Shown: in pieces, positions 50,434-59,289 of the stretch
How the letters are laid out: each line of letters begins with the position of its first letter
Numbering within the stretch: position 1 is the stretch's first letter
NCBI RefSeq assembly: GCF_900115345.1
Contig: NZ_FOWC01000004.1
Span: 496,001 to 560,000 of the forward strand
DNA from: Amycolatopsis rubida
Lineage (GTDB): Bacteria > Actinomycetota > Actinomycetes > Mycobacteriales > Pseudonocardiaceae
DNA: 64,000 nucleotides
Direction: 5' to 3'
The notes under the pieces: generated by a model
What the model was told of the DNA's origin: nothing
The model's input: the letters and a program-made list of their open reading frames with translations, nothing else
Databases searched by the model: none
Program-made: the position numbers and the translations under genes

Positions 50434-52010
50434 TGACGAGCACGGCCGACACTCAGGTGGCGACCATGACCGCACCGGTGCTCGAGGTGGCCGGGGTGAC
50501 CAAACGGTTCCCCGGCACCGTGGCCCTCGACGACGTCTCCTTCAGCCTGCGCCGCGGCGAAGTCCACGCGCTGGTCGGGGAAAACGGCGCGGGCAAGTCC
50601 ACGTTGATCAAGGTCCTCACCGGCGTGTACCGGCCGGACGAGGGACAGGTGCGCCATCTCGGCGAACCGGTCGAGTTCCGCAGGCCGATCGACGCGCAGC
50701 GCGCCGGGATCTCCACCATCTACCAGGAGGTCAACCTCGTTCCGCTGATGAGTGTGGCGAGCAACGTCTTCCTCGGCCGGGAACCGCGCACCCGCACCGG
50801 ATTGATCGACTGGTCCACAATGAACGAGCAGGCGCGTGAACTGCTCAGCGGGTACGGGATCGACACCGACGTGCGGCGTCCGCTGCACACGCTCGCGGTC
50901 GGTGCGCAGCAGATGGTCGCGCTGGCTCGCGCGGTGTCCACAAAGGCCGGTGTCGTCGTGATGGACGAGCCGACGTCGTCGCTTGAACCGCGCGAAGTGG
51001 ACACCCTGTTCGAAGTGCTGGCCCGGCTGCACGCCGACGACATCGCGGTGCTCTATGTGAGCCACCGAATGGACGAGCTGTACCGGGTGTGCGAAAGCGT
51101 CACGGTGTTGCGCGACGGCCGAGTGGTCCACAGTGGAGCACTGAAGCCATTGCCGCGCATCGAACTGGTGTCGATGATGCTCGGCCGGGAGATCCGCCAG
51201 ATCCGCGCTGAGGGCGTCACCGCGTTCGGCGAGGAGCATCATGCGGAGAAGGAACCGTTGCTGCGGGCCTCTCATCTATCCGGCGGGAACAAACTGCACG
51301 ACGTTTCGGTGAGCGTGCGGCCGGGCGAGGTCGTCGGACTTGCTGGGCTGCTCGGATCCGGCCGAAGCGAGACCGCACGAGCTGTGGTCGGAGCCTTCCC
51401 GCTCGACGGCGGTACTGTGCTGCTGGCCGGGAAGCCGTTGAAGCGCGGGAAAATCTCCGCGGCGATGCGGGCTGGGATCGCACTGCTGGCCGAGGACCGC
51501 AAGGCGGACGGGATCATTCCGAACCTGTCCGTGCGGGAGAACATCGTGCTCGCCGCGCTGCCGCGACTGTCCACTTTTGGCTTCGTCAGCCGGTCCAAAC
51601 AGGACCGCGTGGTGAAGACGTTCATGGAACGGTTGCGGATCAAAGCGTCCAGTCCAGAGCAAAAGGTGTCCGAGTTGTCCGGCGGCAACCAGCAGAAGGT
51701 CTTGCTGGCGCGCTGGCTCGCCACCGGACCGAAAGTGCTGCTGCTGGACGAGCCCACGCGCGGCATCGACGTCGGAGCCAAGGCCGAGGTGCAGGCGCTC
51801 ATCGATGAACTGGCGCAGGACGGGCTCGGCGTGCTGCTGATTTCGTCCGAGTTGGAAGAGATTCTCGACGGCGCGGACCGGGTGGTCGTCCTGCGCGAGG
51901 GCAGCGTCGCCACCGAACTGGCCGGCGACGCGGTCACCGAAGACAACGTGCTGGCGGCGATAGCCGCAGGGGGTGACAACGATGTCGACCGCGACACTGA
52001 TCAGACCTGA
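50433..52010 (+). CDS. Sugar ABC importer ATPase, double domain (YtfR-like)
   Basis: A 525-residue ATPase with two nucleotide-binding domains. The first has Walker A GENGAGKSTL (about residues 46-55), a degenerate signature LAVGAQQMVALARA and Walker B VVVMDEPTSSL. The second has the degenerate P-loop GLLGSGRSETAR, signature LSGGNQQKVLLARWL and Walker B LLLDEPTRGIDVG. The asymmetric pair is typical of carbohydrate-uptake type 2 importers (RbsA/MglA/YtfR). It overlaps the upstream stop by one base and the next permease gene by 29 bases. Confidence 0.95.
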   Translation: MTSTADTQVATMTAPVLEVAGVTKRFPGTVALDDVSFSLRRGEVHALVGENGAGKSTLIKVLTGVYRPDEGQVRHLGEPVEFRRPIDAQRAGISTIYQEVNLVPLMSVASNVFLGREPRTRTGLIDWSTMNEQARELLSGYGIDTDVRRPLHTLAVGAQQMVALARAVSTKAGVVVMDEPTSSLEPREVDTLFEVLARLHADDIAVLYVSHRMDELYRVCESVTVLRDGRVVHSGALKPLPRIELVSMMLGREIRQIRAEGVTAFGEEHHAEKEPLLRASHLSGGNKLHDVSVSVRPGEVVGLAGLLGSGRSETARAVVGAFPLDGGTVLLAGKPLKRGKISAAMRAGIALLAEDRKADGIIPNLSVRENIVLAALPRLSTFGFVSRSKQDRVVKTFMERLRIKASSPEQKVSELSGGNQQKVLLARWLATGPKVLLLDEPTRGIDVGAKAEVQALIDELAQDGLGVLLISSELEEILDGADRVVVLREGSVATELAGDAVTEDNVLAAIAAGGDNDVDRDTDQT

Positions 52011-52941
52011 CCGTGCCCGCGTCACGAGCTGGCTGCAGAACTACGGCGTCTACCTGGCCGTGGTCGTGCTGCTGCTGTTCAACATCGCGTTCACGCAGAA
52101 CTTCCTCTCCGCGGCCAACTTCCGCACGCAATTGGTACAGGCCGCGCCGGTGTGCATCGTCGCGCTCGGCATGGCGCTGGTGATCGGCACCGAGGGCATC
52201 GACCTGTCGGTGGGCTCGGTGATGTCGGTCGCCGCGGCGCTCGTCCCGCTGTATCTCGGGGCCGGGCCGCTGATGGTGCTCGTGGTCGCGCTGATCGCCG
52301 GGGTGGCTTCCGGTCTGTTCAGCGGATTTCTGGTGGCCCAGCTCGGCATTCAGCCGATCATCGCGACCCTGGCCTTGCTCGTCGGCGGTCGCGGGCTGGC
52401 GCTCGTGATCGCGCACGGGCAACTGGTGCAACTGCACAACCCGGACTTCCTCGCGCTCGGCACCGGCGACGTGCTCGGTGTGCCGATCATGGTCCTGGTA
52501 GCCGCTGTCCTCTCGGTGCTGGCCGGCTTGCTGGTGCGGCGCACCACATTCGGGCGGCACCTGGTCGCAGTCGGCGGCAACCGTCCCGCGGCGACACTCG
52601 CCGGACTTCCGGTGAAACGCGTCCTGATCGGCGTGTACGCCATGTCCGGCGCGCTGGCGGCAATCGCTGGCGTGCTGTCCACCGCGCGACTCGCCGCGAG
52701 CGATCCCAACGACCTCGGCCTGCTGATGGAACTGTCCGCGATCACCGCGGTGGTGGTCGGCGGAACTCCGCTCACCGGCGGCCGCGTGCGCGTGCTCGGT
52801 ACGGTGTTCGGCGCGCTGCTCATGCAATTGGTGCACGCCACGCTGATCAAGCACAACCTGCCCGATTCCGCCGCGCAAATGGTGCAGGCCGCCATCATCG
52901 TCGCCGCGGTGTACGTCGCCCGGGAACGGAGCACGCGATGA
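51982..52941 (+). CDS. Sugar ABC importer permease 1 (YtfT-like)
   Basis: A 319-residue membrane protein with eight to ten helices of the BPD_transp_2 fold. Conserved segment ALGMALVIGTEGIDLSVGSV (about residues 56-75), then IIATLALLVGGRGLALVI and ITAVVVGGTPLTGGRVRVLGT. In RbsC-type permeases this first motif is TxGGIDLSVG. Here Gly-Gly is Glu-Gly, as in YtfT. The ATG at 51982 is preceded by GGGGGTGA. It overlaps the ATPase gene upstream and the second permease downstream (ATGA). Confidence 0.92.
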   Translation: MSTATLIRPDRARVTSWLQNYGVYLAVVVLLLFNIAFTQNFLSAANFRTQLVQAAPVCIVALGMALVIGTEGIDLSVGSVMSVAAALVPLYLGAGPLMVLVVALIAGVASGLFSGFLVAQLGIQPIIATLALLVGGRGLALVIAHGQLVQLHNPDFLALGTGDVLGVPIMVLVAAVLSVLAGLLVRRTTFGRHLVAVGGNRPAATLAGLPVKRVLIGVYAMSGALAAIAGVLSTARLAASDPNDLGLLMELSAITAVVVGGTPLTGGRVRVLGTVFGALLMQLVHATLIKHNLPDSAAQMVQAAIIVAAVYVARERSTR

Positions 52942-53921
52942 TCGCGACCACCGCCGCCCCGCCGTCGGAACGCGGCGCGGCGTTCGCGGCAGTCCTGCAA
53001 CGCCAAGGCGCGGCCGTGGTACTTGTGCTCGGCGTGGCTGCCGCGTGGTTCGCCTTCCCGCGCTTCGGATCCGCGGACAACCTGCGCGACCTCGCGCTGC
53101 AAAGTTCTTTCCTGGCGGTAATCGCGCTGGGCATGACTTTTGTGATCATTTCCGGCGGGATCGATCTGTCCGTCGGCTCGGTGTACGCACTCGGCGGCGT
53201 GCTGGCCGCGTACGGTTCCCGATACGGTCTGGTCGTCGCGATCCTGCTGCCACTAGTCGTTTGCGGACTGATCGGGTTCATCAACGGCCTTCTCATCGCT
53301 CGCACGAAGATGGCACCGTTCATCGTCACGCTCGCCTCGCTGTTGTTCGCTCGCGGCCTCCTGCTGGCATTGACCAACGAGGGCGCGACAACGTACAAAG
53401 TGGAGCCGGGTTCGGCGTTGCTCTGGCTGGGACAAGGCAAGATCTTCGGCGTCGGCGTACCGGTGTATCTCGCGCTGGTCCTTTTCGGACTCGGTGGACT
53501 GCTGCTGCGCCGGACCCGGTTCGGCCAATCGGTATTCGCACTCGGCGGCTCGGAACAGTCCGCGTTGCTGATGGGTCTTCCGGTGGCCCGCACCAAAATC
53601 ACCCTCTACGCCCTCAGCGGCACGCTCGCCGGATTCGCCGGCGTGCTCACCGCGGCGTACCTGCAATCGGGCGTCACCGTGCTCGGCGTCGGCACGGAAC
53701 TGGATGCGATTTCCGTCGTGGTCATCGGCGGAACGCTGCTCACCGGCGGCGCGGGAACCGTCATCGGCACGCTCGTCGGCGTGCTGCTGAAGACGCTGAT
53801 CCAGAACGTCATCAACCAGGTCGGCACTCTCGATTCCAACTACCAGACGGTGGTCAGCGGCGCGTTCCTGCTGGTCGTCGTCGTGATCCAGCGGCTGCTG
53901 GCCCGCTCCCGCCGATCCTGA
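52938..53921 (+). CDS. Sugar ABC importer permease 2 (YjfF-like)
   Basis: A 327-residue second permease of the same fold. ALGMTFVIISGGIDLSVGSV (about residues 64-83), MAPFIVTLASLLFARGLLLAL and ISVVVIGGTLLTGGAGTVIGT are canonical. Two non-identical permeases after one binding protein and one double ATPase is the layout of YtfQ-YtfR-YtfT-YjfF, unlike the single homodimeric permease of ribose or galactose importers. It is followed by the GH2 gene after 48 bases. Confidence 0.93.
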   Translation: MIATTAAPPSERGAAFAAVLQRQGAAVVLVLGVAAAWFAFPRFGSADNLRDLALQSSFLAVIALGMTFVIISGGIDLSVGSVYALGGVLAAYGSRYGLVVAILLPLVVCGLIGFINGLLIARTKMAPFIVTLASLLFARGLLLALTNEGATTYKVEPGSALLWLGQGKIFGVGVPVYLALVLFGLGGLLLRRTRFGQSVFALGGSEQSALLMGLPVARTKITLYALSGTLAGFAGVLTAAYLQSGVTVLGVGTELDAISVVVIGGTLLTGGAGTVIGTLVGVLLKTLIQNVINQVGTLDSNYQTVVSGAFLLVVVVIQRLLARSRRS

Positions 53922-53969
53922 CCCGCGCAGTTCCCCCTTCGGATCCACCTGTTAGTAGGAGGTTCGACG

Positions 53970-56459
53970 ATGGTCCGTCCTGCCCGCAGACCCGGCCGTT
54001 TGGCCACGGTAGCCGCCGCGCTCGCCGTGGCCGTGTCCGGGTTGTCGAGTGTCCCCGCCGCCGCGGCCGATCCGCCGCAGTGGCACCGCCTCACCCCTCC
54101 CCTGACCACCCCGTGGACCAACCAGGTCTCGCCGGGCAACGCCCTTCCCGAATACCCGCGGCCGCAGATGACCCGTGACAACTGGCAAAACCTCAACGGC
54201 GTCTGGGAATTCTCCGCCGCCAAACCAGGCGACTCCCCGCCGGTCAACCGCAGTCTCGGCGAACGCATCCTCGTGCCTTACCCGGTGGAATCCGCGCTGT
54301 CGGGAATCATGCGGCACGAAACGTCGATGTGGTACCGGCGGACGTTCCAGGTGCCGAAGAACTGGCACGTCGGCGGGCGGGGCGAGCGGCTGATCCTGCA
54401 CTTCCAAGCGGTCGACTACGACACCACGGTCTGGGTCAACGGCCATCAGGTCGCCCGCCACACCGGCGGTTACGACGCGTTTTCCGCGGACGTCACCAAT
54501 GCGTTGAGCACCGGGAAAGACCAGGAAGTCGTCGTCGGCGTCACGGACCCCAACGACGCGGGCGGGCAACCGCTCGGCAAACAGCGCGAGCCCGGCGACG
54601 GAATCTTCTACACCCCGACGTCCGGCATCTGGCAGACCGTCTGGATGGAGCCGGTGACCCCGGCCTCCATTTCCCGGGTCGACACCACTCCCGACGTCGC
54701 CACCGGCTCGGTCACCGTCAACGCCGTAGTGGGCGGACCGGTGAAACAACGCGTGCAAGCCGTCGCCTACGACCATGGCCGCATCGTCGGCTTCGCGTCC
54801 GGACCGGCGAACACTCCGTTGAGACTCAAGGTGAACAAGCCGCACCTGTGGACGCCCGACGATCCGTTCCTGTACGACCTGCGTGTCTCACTGACCTCCG
54901 GGGACAGTGTCGGCTCGTACTTCGGCCTGCGGTCGGTCTCGATCGGCAAGACCGCCGACGGCAAGCAACGGATGATGCTCAACGGCAAGTTCGTGATGCA
55001 ATTAGGCCCGCTGGACCAGGGTTTCTGGCCGGACGGCATCTACACCGCGCCCACCGACGCGGCGCTGAAGTTCGACCTGGAGCAGGAAAAGGCGCTCGGG
55101 TTCAACATGGTGCGCAAGCACATCAAGGTCGAGCCGGACCGCTGGTACTACTACGCGGACAAACTCGGCCTGCTGGTGTGGCAGGACATGCCCGCGATGA
55201 AGGACGACATCGAAGCGACACCCGCGGCTCAGGCCACCTTCGAGTCCGAGCTGCACCGGATGATCGACCAGCACCGGAGCTTCCCGTCGATCGTCACCTG
55301 GGTCCCGTTCAACGAAGGCTGGGGCGACTACGCCGTCGGCCGGATCGCCGACCAGGTCAAGGCCTGGGACCCGACGCGGCTCGTGGACGCGGAGTCCGGC
55401 GTCAACTGCTGCCGGTCCGAACCGGACAGCGGCCGCGGCGATCTCTACGACGACCACACCTACACCGGCCCCGGAACCCCGGTTCCAGACGCTAACCGTG
55501 CCGCGGTCGACGGCGAATACGGCGGCCTGGGCCTGAAGGTCGACGGACACCAGTTCGACCCGGCCGGCAGTTTCGCCTACGAGATGGAACCGGACAGCGC
55601 CACGCTCACCCGTCGCTACGCCGAACTTCAGCAACGCCTCCTGCTCGCCGGACGGCAATGCGGGGTGTCGGCAGGTGTGTACACGCAGACCACCGACGTG
55701 GAAAAGGAGGTCAACGGCTTCTTCACCTATGACCGTCAGGTGAAGAAGATGGACTTCGCCGCCGTCCGGGCCGCGAACCTGTCCGTGATCAAGGGGGTCG
55801 ACGGCTCGCCGCAACAGGGTCCGGTGATCCCGCCAGGCACCCCGGGCATCGACGGAATCGCCGCGTACCCGTTCGACGAGAACAGCGGCACCAAGGCAGC
55901 GGACACCGTGGGCCACCACGACGCAACGCTCGTCGGCGGCGCTTCCTGGACCGCCGGCCACAGCGGTTCGGCACTGGCGGTGAACGGCTCCGGCCAGTAC
56001 GCGGACGCCGGTGCGCCGCTGGTGAAGACCGACCTGAGCTACAGCGTCGCCGCATGGGTCAAGTTCAACGCGGTCGGCGACGGTTTCCAGACCGTGGCGA
56101 GCCAGGACGGGAACGACCACAGTGCGTTCTTCCTGCAGTACTCCGGCGCGGACCACAAGCTGGCGTTCAGCTTCGTGGGCACGCGAGCCCTCGCCCCGAT
56201 GACGCCGGAAGCCGGACGCTGGTACCACCTGGTCGGGGTTCGAGATGCCGCTACTGGGCAACTGGCCTTGTACGTGGACGGTCAGCTGGCGGCGGCGAAG
56301 AGCGTCTGTCTCGGCGAGGCGTCCACCGGGCACACCGTGATCGGGCGCGGGAAGTACGGCGGCAACCCGGTCGACTTCCTCAACGGGGCGGTGGATCAGG
56401 TGCATCTGTACGACCGGGCGCTGTCCGCTGCGGAGGTGGCGAAGCTCTACGCTTCCTGA
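53970..56459 (+). CDS. Secreted GH2-family glycosidase with LamG domain
   Basis: An 829-residue secreted enzyme. Signal peptide, residues about 1-33, ending AAA. The GH2 sugar-binding jelly roll (WQNLNGVWEFSAAKPGD, MWYRRTFQVP, HFQAVDYDTTVWVNGHQV) is followed by an immunoglobulin-like domain and the TIM barrel. The proposed acid/base is Glu449 in VPFNEGWG and the nucleophile candidate is Glu516 in DGEYGG. A LamG/concanavalin-like domain (about 628-829; TDLSYSVAAWVKFN, ALYVDGQLAAAKS) should bind glycans. GGAGG precedes the ATG. Placed at the end of the importer operon, it probably releases the sugar that is imported. Substrate inferred only: a beta-galactofuranoside or related glycan. Confidence 0.92.
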   Translation: MVRPARRPGRLATVAAALAVAVSGLSSVPAAAADPPQWHRLTPPLTTPWTNQVSPGNALPEYPRPQMTRDNWQNLNGVWEFSAAKPGDSPPVNRSLGERILVPYPVESALSGIMRHETSMWYRRTFQVPKNWHVGGRGERLILHFQAVDYDTTVWVNGHQVARHTGGYDAFSADVTNALSTGKDQEVVVGVTDPNDAGGQPLGKQREPGDGIFYTPTSGIWQTVWMEPVTPASISRVDTTPDVATGSVTVNAVVGGPVKQRVQAVAYDHGRIVGFASGPANTPLRLKVNKPHLWTPDDPFLYDLRVSLTSGDSVGSYFGLRSVSIGKTADGKQRMMLNGKFVMQLGPLDQGFWPDGIYTAPTDAALKFDLEQEKALGFNMVRKHIKVEPDRWYYYADKLGLLVWQDMPAMKDDIEATPAAQATFESELHRMIDQHRSFPSIVTWVPFNEGWGDYAVGRIADQVKAWDPTRLVDAESGVNCCRSEPDSGRGDLYDDHTYTGPGTPVPDANRAAVDGEYGGLGLKVDGHQFDPAGSFAYEMEPDSATLTRRYAELQQRLLLAGRQCGVSAGVYTQTTDVEKEVNGFFTYDRQVKKMDFAAVRAANLSVIKGVDGSPQQGPVIPPGTPGIDGIAAYPFDENSGTKAADTVGHHDATLVGGASWTAGHSGSALAVNGSGQYADAGAPLVKTDLSYSVAAWVKFNAVGDGFQTVASQDGNDHSAFFLQYSGADHKLAFSFVGTRALAPMTPEAGRWYHLVGVRDAATGQLALYVDGQLAAAKSVCLGEASTGHTVIGRGKYGGNPVDFLNGAVDQVHLYDRALSAAEVAKLYAS

Positions 56460-56470
56460 CGGCTGCCAGA

Positions 56471-56510
56471 AAGCGCCTGGACCTGCGAGTTCGCGGGTCC
56501 AGGCGCTTCT
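56471..56510 (+). terminator. Rho-independent terminator of the sugar locus
   Basis: AAGCGCCTGGACC pairs with GGTCCAGGCGCTT. The stem continues inward (TGCGA/TCGCG with one wobble) to a GT loop and is followed by CTTTTCC. It lies 11 bases after the GH2 stop. Confidence 0.88.
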
Positions 56511-56569
56511 TTTCCCCGGTGCCGGGATCGATACGATTGGGCGCACACAACAGGACCGAGCCCTGAGGA

Positions 56570-56849
56570 GCCAACCGACGCGACCTCCGCCCCGCCGGAC
56601 GCATTGGCTCCCGACGGCATCCGCCACCGGGTAGCGCGGTAGCGACGGAAGTGCTCGCGCCCTGGGTGTGGGTGCTCAGCCTGCCTCTCGTCGCGGCCCG
56701 CTGGTGGGAATCACCGATTCTCTGATCCCCATGGCGGTGTCATCGTGCGCGGAGCGAACGCGGAAAGCGGGACAGCCACCACGTCACCGACCGCACGGTC
56801 GTCTCGTGCTGCTCGTCGGCGGCGCGCAATGGTCGGCGGTGGCGGCTAT
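56570..56849 (+). pseudogene. Remnant of a PAP2-like membrane phosphatase (N-terminal half)
   Basis: No intact gene fills the 56.51-56.85 kb gap, but fragments in three frames resemble the N-terminal half of actinobacterial PAP2-type membrane proteins. They are APDGIRHRVAR, then VLAPWVWVLSLPLVA, then LIPMAV, VIVRGA and KRDSHHVTDRT. The catalytic C-terminal half is absent. The identification rests on recalled family patterns and is tentative. Confidence 0.4.
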
Positions 56850-57266
56850 CTAAGCCTCGCCTGGGACCTCCCGCTTCGCCCGCACCCGCCGATAACTCCA
56901 GATCAGCAACGCGAACAAAATCAAGCTGGACAGAATCAGACTGGTCCCGGTGCTCCACCCGCTCAACGGCAGCGACCGCACCGTCCCCCACACGATTCCC
57001 GCGGCCAGCAGGGCCAGCCCGGCCAGCACCGAACCGGCGATCCGCAGCGGCGAGGACACGCTCTCCTCCGCGGCTTGCATCGCCCGCGTCCGCACCGGGT
57101 CGACAAATCGCTGCAGCGCCGGGAACTCCGAGGCCAGCACCAGCAGCCCGGCCAGCACCAGCAGCAACCCCGGTCCCGGCAGCACGAGCAGCACGACTCC
57201 GACGATCACCAGCACCCCGCCGACGACCGAGAGGAGCACCCGGCGCACTGGCTTGCCCAATCCCAT
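56850..57266 (-). CDS. PGPGW-type small membrane protein
   Basis: A 138-residue protein with four hydrophobic segments in two pairs. The first pair contains VVLLVLPGPGLLLVLAGLLV, the Pro-Gly-Pro-Gly hairpin of the PGPGW (TMEM-like) family, followed by LASEFPALQRFVDPVR. A linker leads to IAGSVLAGLALLAAGIVWG and LILSSLILFALLIWSYRRVR. The function is unknown. The ATG at 57266 is the natural start. The neighbours are unrelated. Confidence 0.82.
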   Translation of the reverse strand: MGLGKPVRRVLLSVVGGVLVIVGVVLLVLPGPGLLLVLAGLLVLASEFPALQRFVDPVRTRAMQAAEESVSSPLRIAGSVLAGLALLAAGIVWGTVRSLPLSGWSTGTSLILSSLILFALLIWSYRRVRAKREVPGEA

Positions 57267-57375
57267 CAGGTCAGTGTGCCGCCGGGCTCGCGGTACTGCC
57301 AGCCGGACTGTCCATACTGGACCCCGGCGGCGGACCCGCCGGTTTTTGTCGGTGCCGGGTGCTTAGCTGCTCAGC

Positions 57376-58032
57376 GTGGCCGAATCACTGCCCGACCTCA
57401 TCCGCCGCTGGCAGGCGGGATGGGGCGTGTCCCGAGGATTCCGGCCCGCCGAAGAAAGCCGCGGCGGGCTGCGCGTCCTGCTCGAACAACCGGATCGGCA
57501 TCGCGAGGTCATCGCGTTGTCGGCCGAACCCGACGTCCTGCGCGGCCTCGTCGAGGAGGTCGCCGCAGCAGAACGCCCGACCTGGCTGAGCGTGCCCGCA
57601 AACCGGCCGGAAGAAGCCGAAGCGATCGTGCGCGAGGCTGGGCTGAAGCTGCGGGACGGGCGCGAAGCGCTCATGACCATTCCGCTGCGCCGGCACCCAC
57701 CGCGTCCGGCCCCGCCGCCCTACACGGGTGCGACCACCATGAACGGGGCGGTGTGCGAAACCGTGCTGCGACATCCCGATGCGGGCGTCGCGGCGCGAGG
57801 AACCGTGGCCGTGGTCGGCACTGACGCGATCGCGGACCGGATCGAAACCGTCCCGGACCATCGCCGCCGCGGTCTCGGCAGCGTAGTGATGAGTTCGCTC
57901 GCGGAAAACGCCGTGGCGCGTGGCGCGACCACCGGGATCCTCATGGCCACCGCGGACGGGCACCAGCTGTACTCAGCGCTGGGCTGGAGCACGCGCGCTA
58001 CCGTCCTCATCGCCCAGAGCCCGGCAGGCTGA
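57376..58032 (+). CDS. GNAT-family N-acetyltransferase
   Basis: A 218-residue protein with a degenerate N-terminal GNAT-like half and a catalytic C-terminal half. The acetyl-CoA loop is ETVPDHRRRGLGSVVMSSLAENAVARG (Q/RxxGxG/A form, about residue 160), ending with YSALGWSTRATVLIA. The two-half arrangement resembles mycothiol-synthase-type tandem GNATs, but the length is shorter. The substrate is unknown. Start GTG at 57376, no Shine-Dalgarno. The methyltransferase gene begins one base after its stop. Confidence 0.85.
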   Translation: MAESLPDLIRRWQAGWGVSRGFRPAEESRGGLRVLLEQPDRHREVIALSAEPDVLRGLVEEVAAAERPTWLSVPANRPEEAEAIVREAGLKLRDGREALMTIPLRRHPPRPAPPPYTGATTMNGAVCETVLRHPDAGVAARGTVAVVGTDAIADRIETVPDHRRRGLGSVVMSSLAENAVARGATTGILMATADGHQLYSALGWSTRATVLIAQSPAG

Positions 58033-58033
58033 G

Positions 58034-58660
58034 ATGGAATGGCTCACCGACACCCGAACGTCCTACGACGCCGTGGCGGAGGACTACGCCACGTTCGTCC
58101 GCGACGCGCTCGGCGAACAGCCGTATCTGCTTGCCGCACTGCGGTTGTTCGCCGAACAAGTCGCCGACGGCCCAGTCGCCGACGTCGGCTGCGGCCCCGG
58201 CCAGATAACCGCCCATCTCAACAGCCTCGGCATAGCCGCGTACGGCATCGACCTCTCCCCCGGCATGATCGCGGTCGCCCGGCGGGACTATCCAACCCTG
58301 CGGTTCGAGGTCGGTTCGCTGACCGATCCGCTGCCGACCGCGGCGCTGGCCGGGATCGTGGCGTGGCAGTCGGTCATCCACCTGCCCGACGACCTGCTCC
58401 CGGCCGTCCTCGCGAATTTCCGTCAAGCACTGCGTCCGGACGGAGTACTTCACCTGCTCTTCCAGGTCGGCGACGAAACCCGGCTCAAAACCGAGGGCTA
58501 CGGCGGCCACCCGATGCAGGTCCAGGTCCACCGCCGCCCGCGAGAACGCATGACGACGTGGCTGCGCGACGCCGGGTTCGCCGTCGAGGCCGAGCTGCTC
58601 CTCAACCCCGAAACCCCGGCGCCGCAGGCACTCTTGACCGCTAGGAGCCGCCGTCAGTGA
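58034..58660 (+). CDS. SAM-dependent methyltransferase
   Basis: A 208-residue class I methyltransferase. SAM motif I ADVGCGPGQITAHL (about residues 49-62), acidic end of strand 2 in GIDLSPGMIAVARRDYP, motif IV LAGIVAWQSVIHLPDDLLP and motif V ALRPDGVLHLLFQVGD. The opening TRTSYDAVAEDYATFVRDAL is typical of actinobacterial small-molecule methyltransferases. It starts directly after the GNAT stop, so the two are co-translated. The 3' end overlaps the convergent flavin reductase by seven bases. Confidence 0.92.
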   Translation: MEWLTDTRTSYDAVAEDYATFVRDALGEQPYLLAALRLFAEQVADGPVADVGCGPGQITAHLNSLGIAAYGIDLSPGMIAVARRDYPTLRFEVGSLTDPLPTAALAGIVAWQSVIHLPDDLLPAVLANFRQALRPDGVLHLLFQVGDETRLKTEGYGGHPMQVQVHRRPRERMTTWLRDAGFAVEAELLLNPETPAPQALLTARSRRQ

Positions 58661-59259
58661 CCAGCCAGCAACTGCTCGAACGACAGCGACGCGTACTCGT
58701 CGTCCGGCTTCGCCTCGGGTGCCGCCGCGACCAGTTGCGCCAGCTCGCGGCCAGCCCGCTCCACGCGCTGCTGCAACGCACCCGTCGCCTCGACGCTGCC
58801 CCAGTCCGACGACGCCGCGTACACACCGGTCGCGACCATGGCCGCGCGAAGGTAGGCGAAGAGCGGCCGCAGCGCGAAGTCGAGCGCGAGCGAATGCCGT
58901 TCCGTACCGCCCGTCGCGGCGAGCAGCACCGGCTTGCCGTCGAGCGCTTCCTTGTCCAGCACGTCGAAGAACGATTTGAACAGCCCGCTGCAGGAAGCGG
59001 TGAACACCGGCGTCACGGCGATCAGGCCGTCCGCACGCGTCACGGTGTCGATCACTTCCCGCAGCTGCGGGCTGGGGAACCCGGTGAGCATGTTGTTGGT
59101 GACGTCCACCGCGATGTCGCGGAGTTCGAAGACCTTCACCGTCACGTCGTCGTCGACCAGCGCGGCGCGGGTGGCCTCGGCCAGCCGGTCGGCCAGCAGC
59201 CGCGTCGACGACGGCTGGCTCAAGCCCGCGGTGACCACGGCAATGGTGCGTGCAGTCAT
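58654..59259 (-). CDS. FMN reductase (CE1759 type)
   Basis: A 201-residue flavodoxin-fold NAD(P)H:FMN reductase. Phosphate-binding loop VTAGLSQPSSTRLLADRLAEA (residues 9-29), ITPVF-like VTPVFTASCSGLFKSFFDVL and LLAATGGTERHSLALDFALRPLFAYL are typical. Second gene of a two-gene operon, 30 bases after the luciferase-like monooxygenase, to which it should supply reduced FMN. Confidence 0.93.
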   Translation of the reverse strand: MTARTIAVVTAGLSQPSSTRLLADRLAEATRAALVDDDVTVKVFELRDIAVDVTNNMLTGFPSPQLREVIDTVTRADGLIAVTPVFTASCSGLFKSFFDVLDKEALDGKPVLLAATGGTERHSLALDFALRPLFAYLRAAMVATGVYAASSDWGSVEATGALQQRVERAGRELAQLVAAAPEAKPDDEYASLSFEQLLAGH

Positions 59260-59289
59260 GACCTCTCCACTAATCCGGCGAAACCCAGG

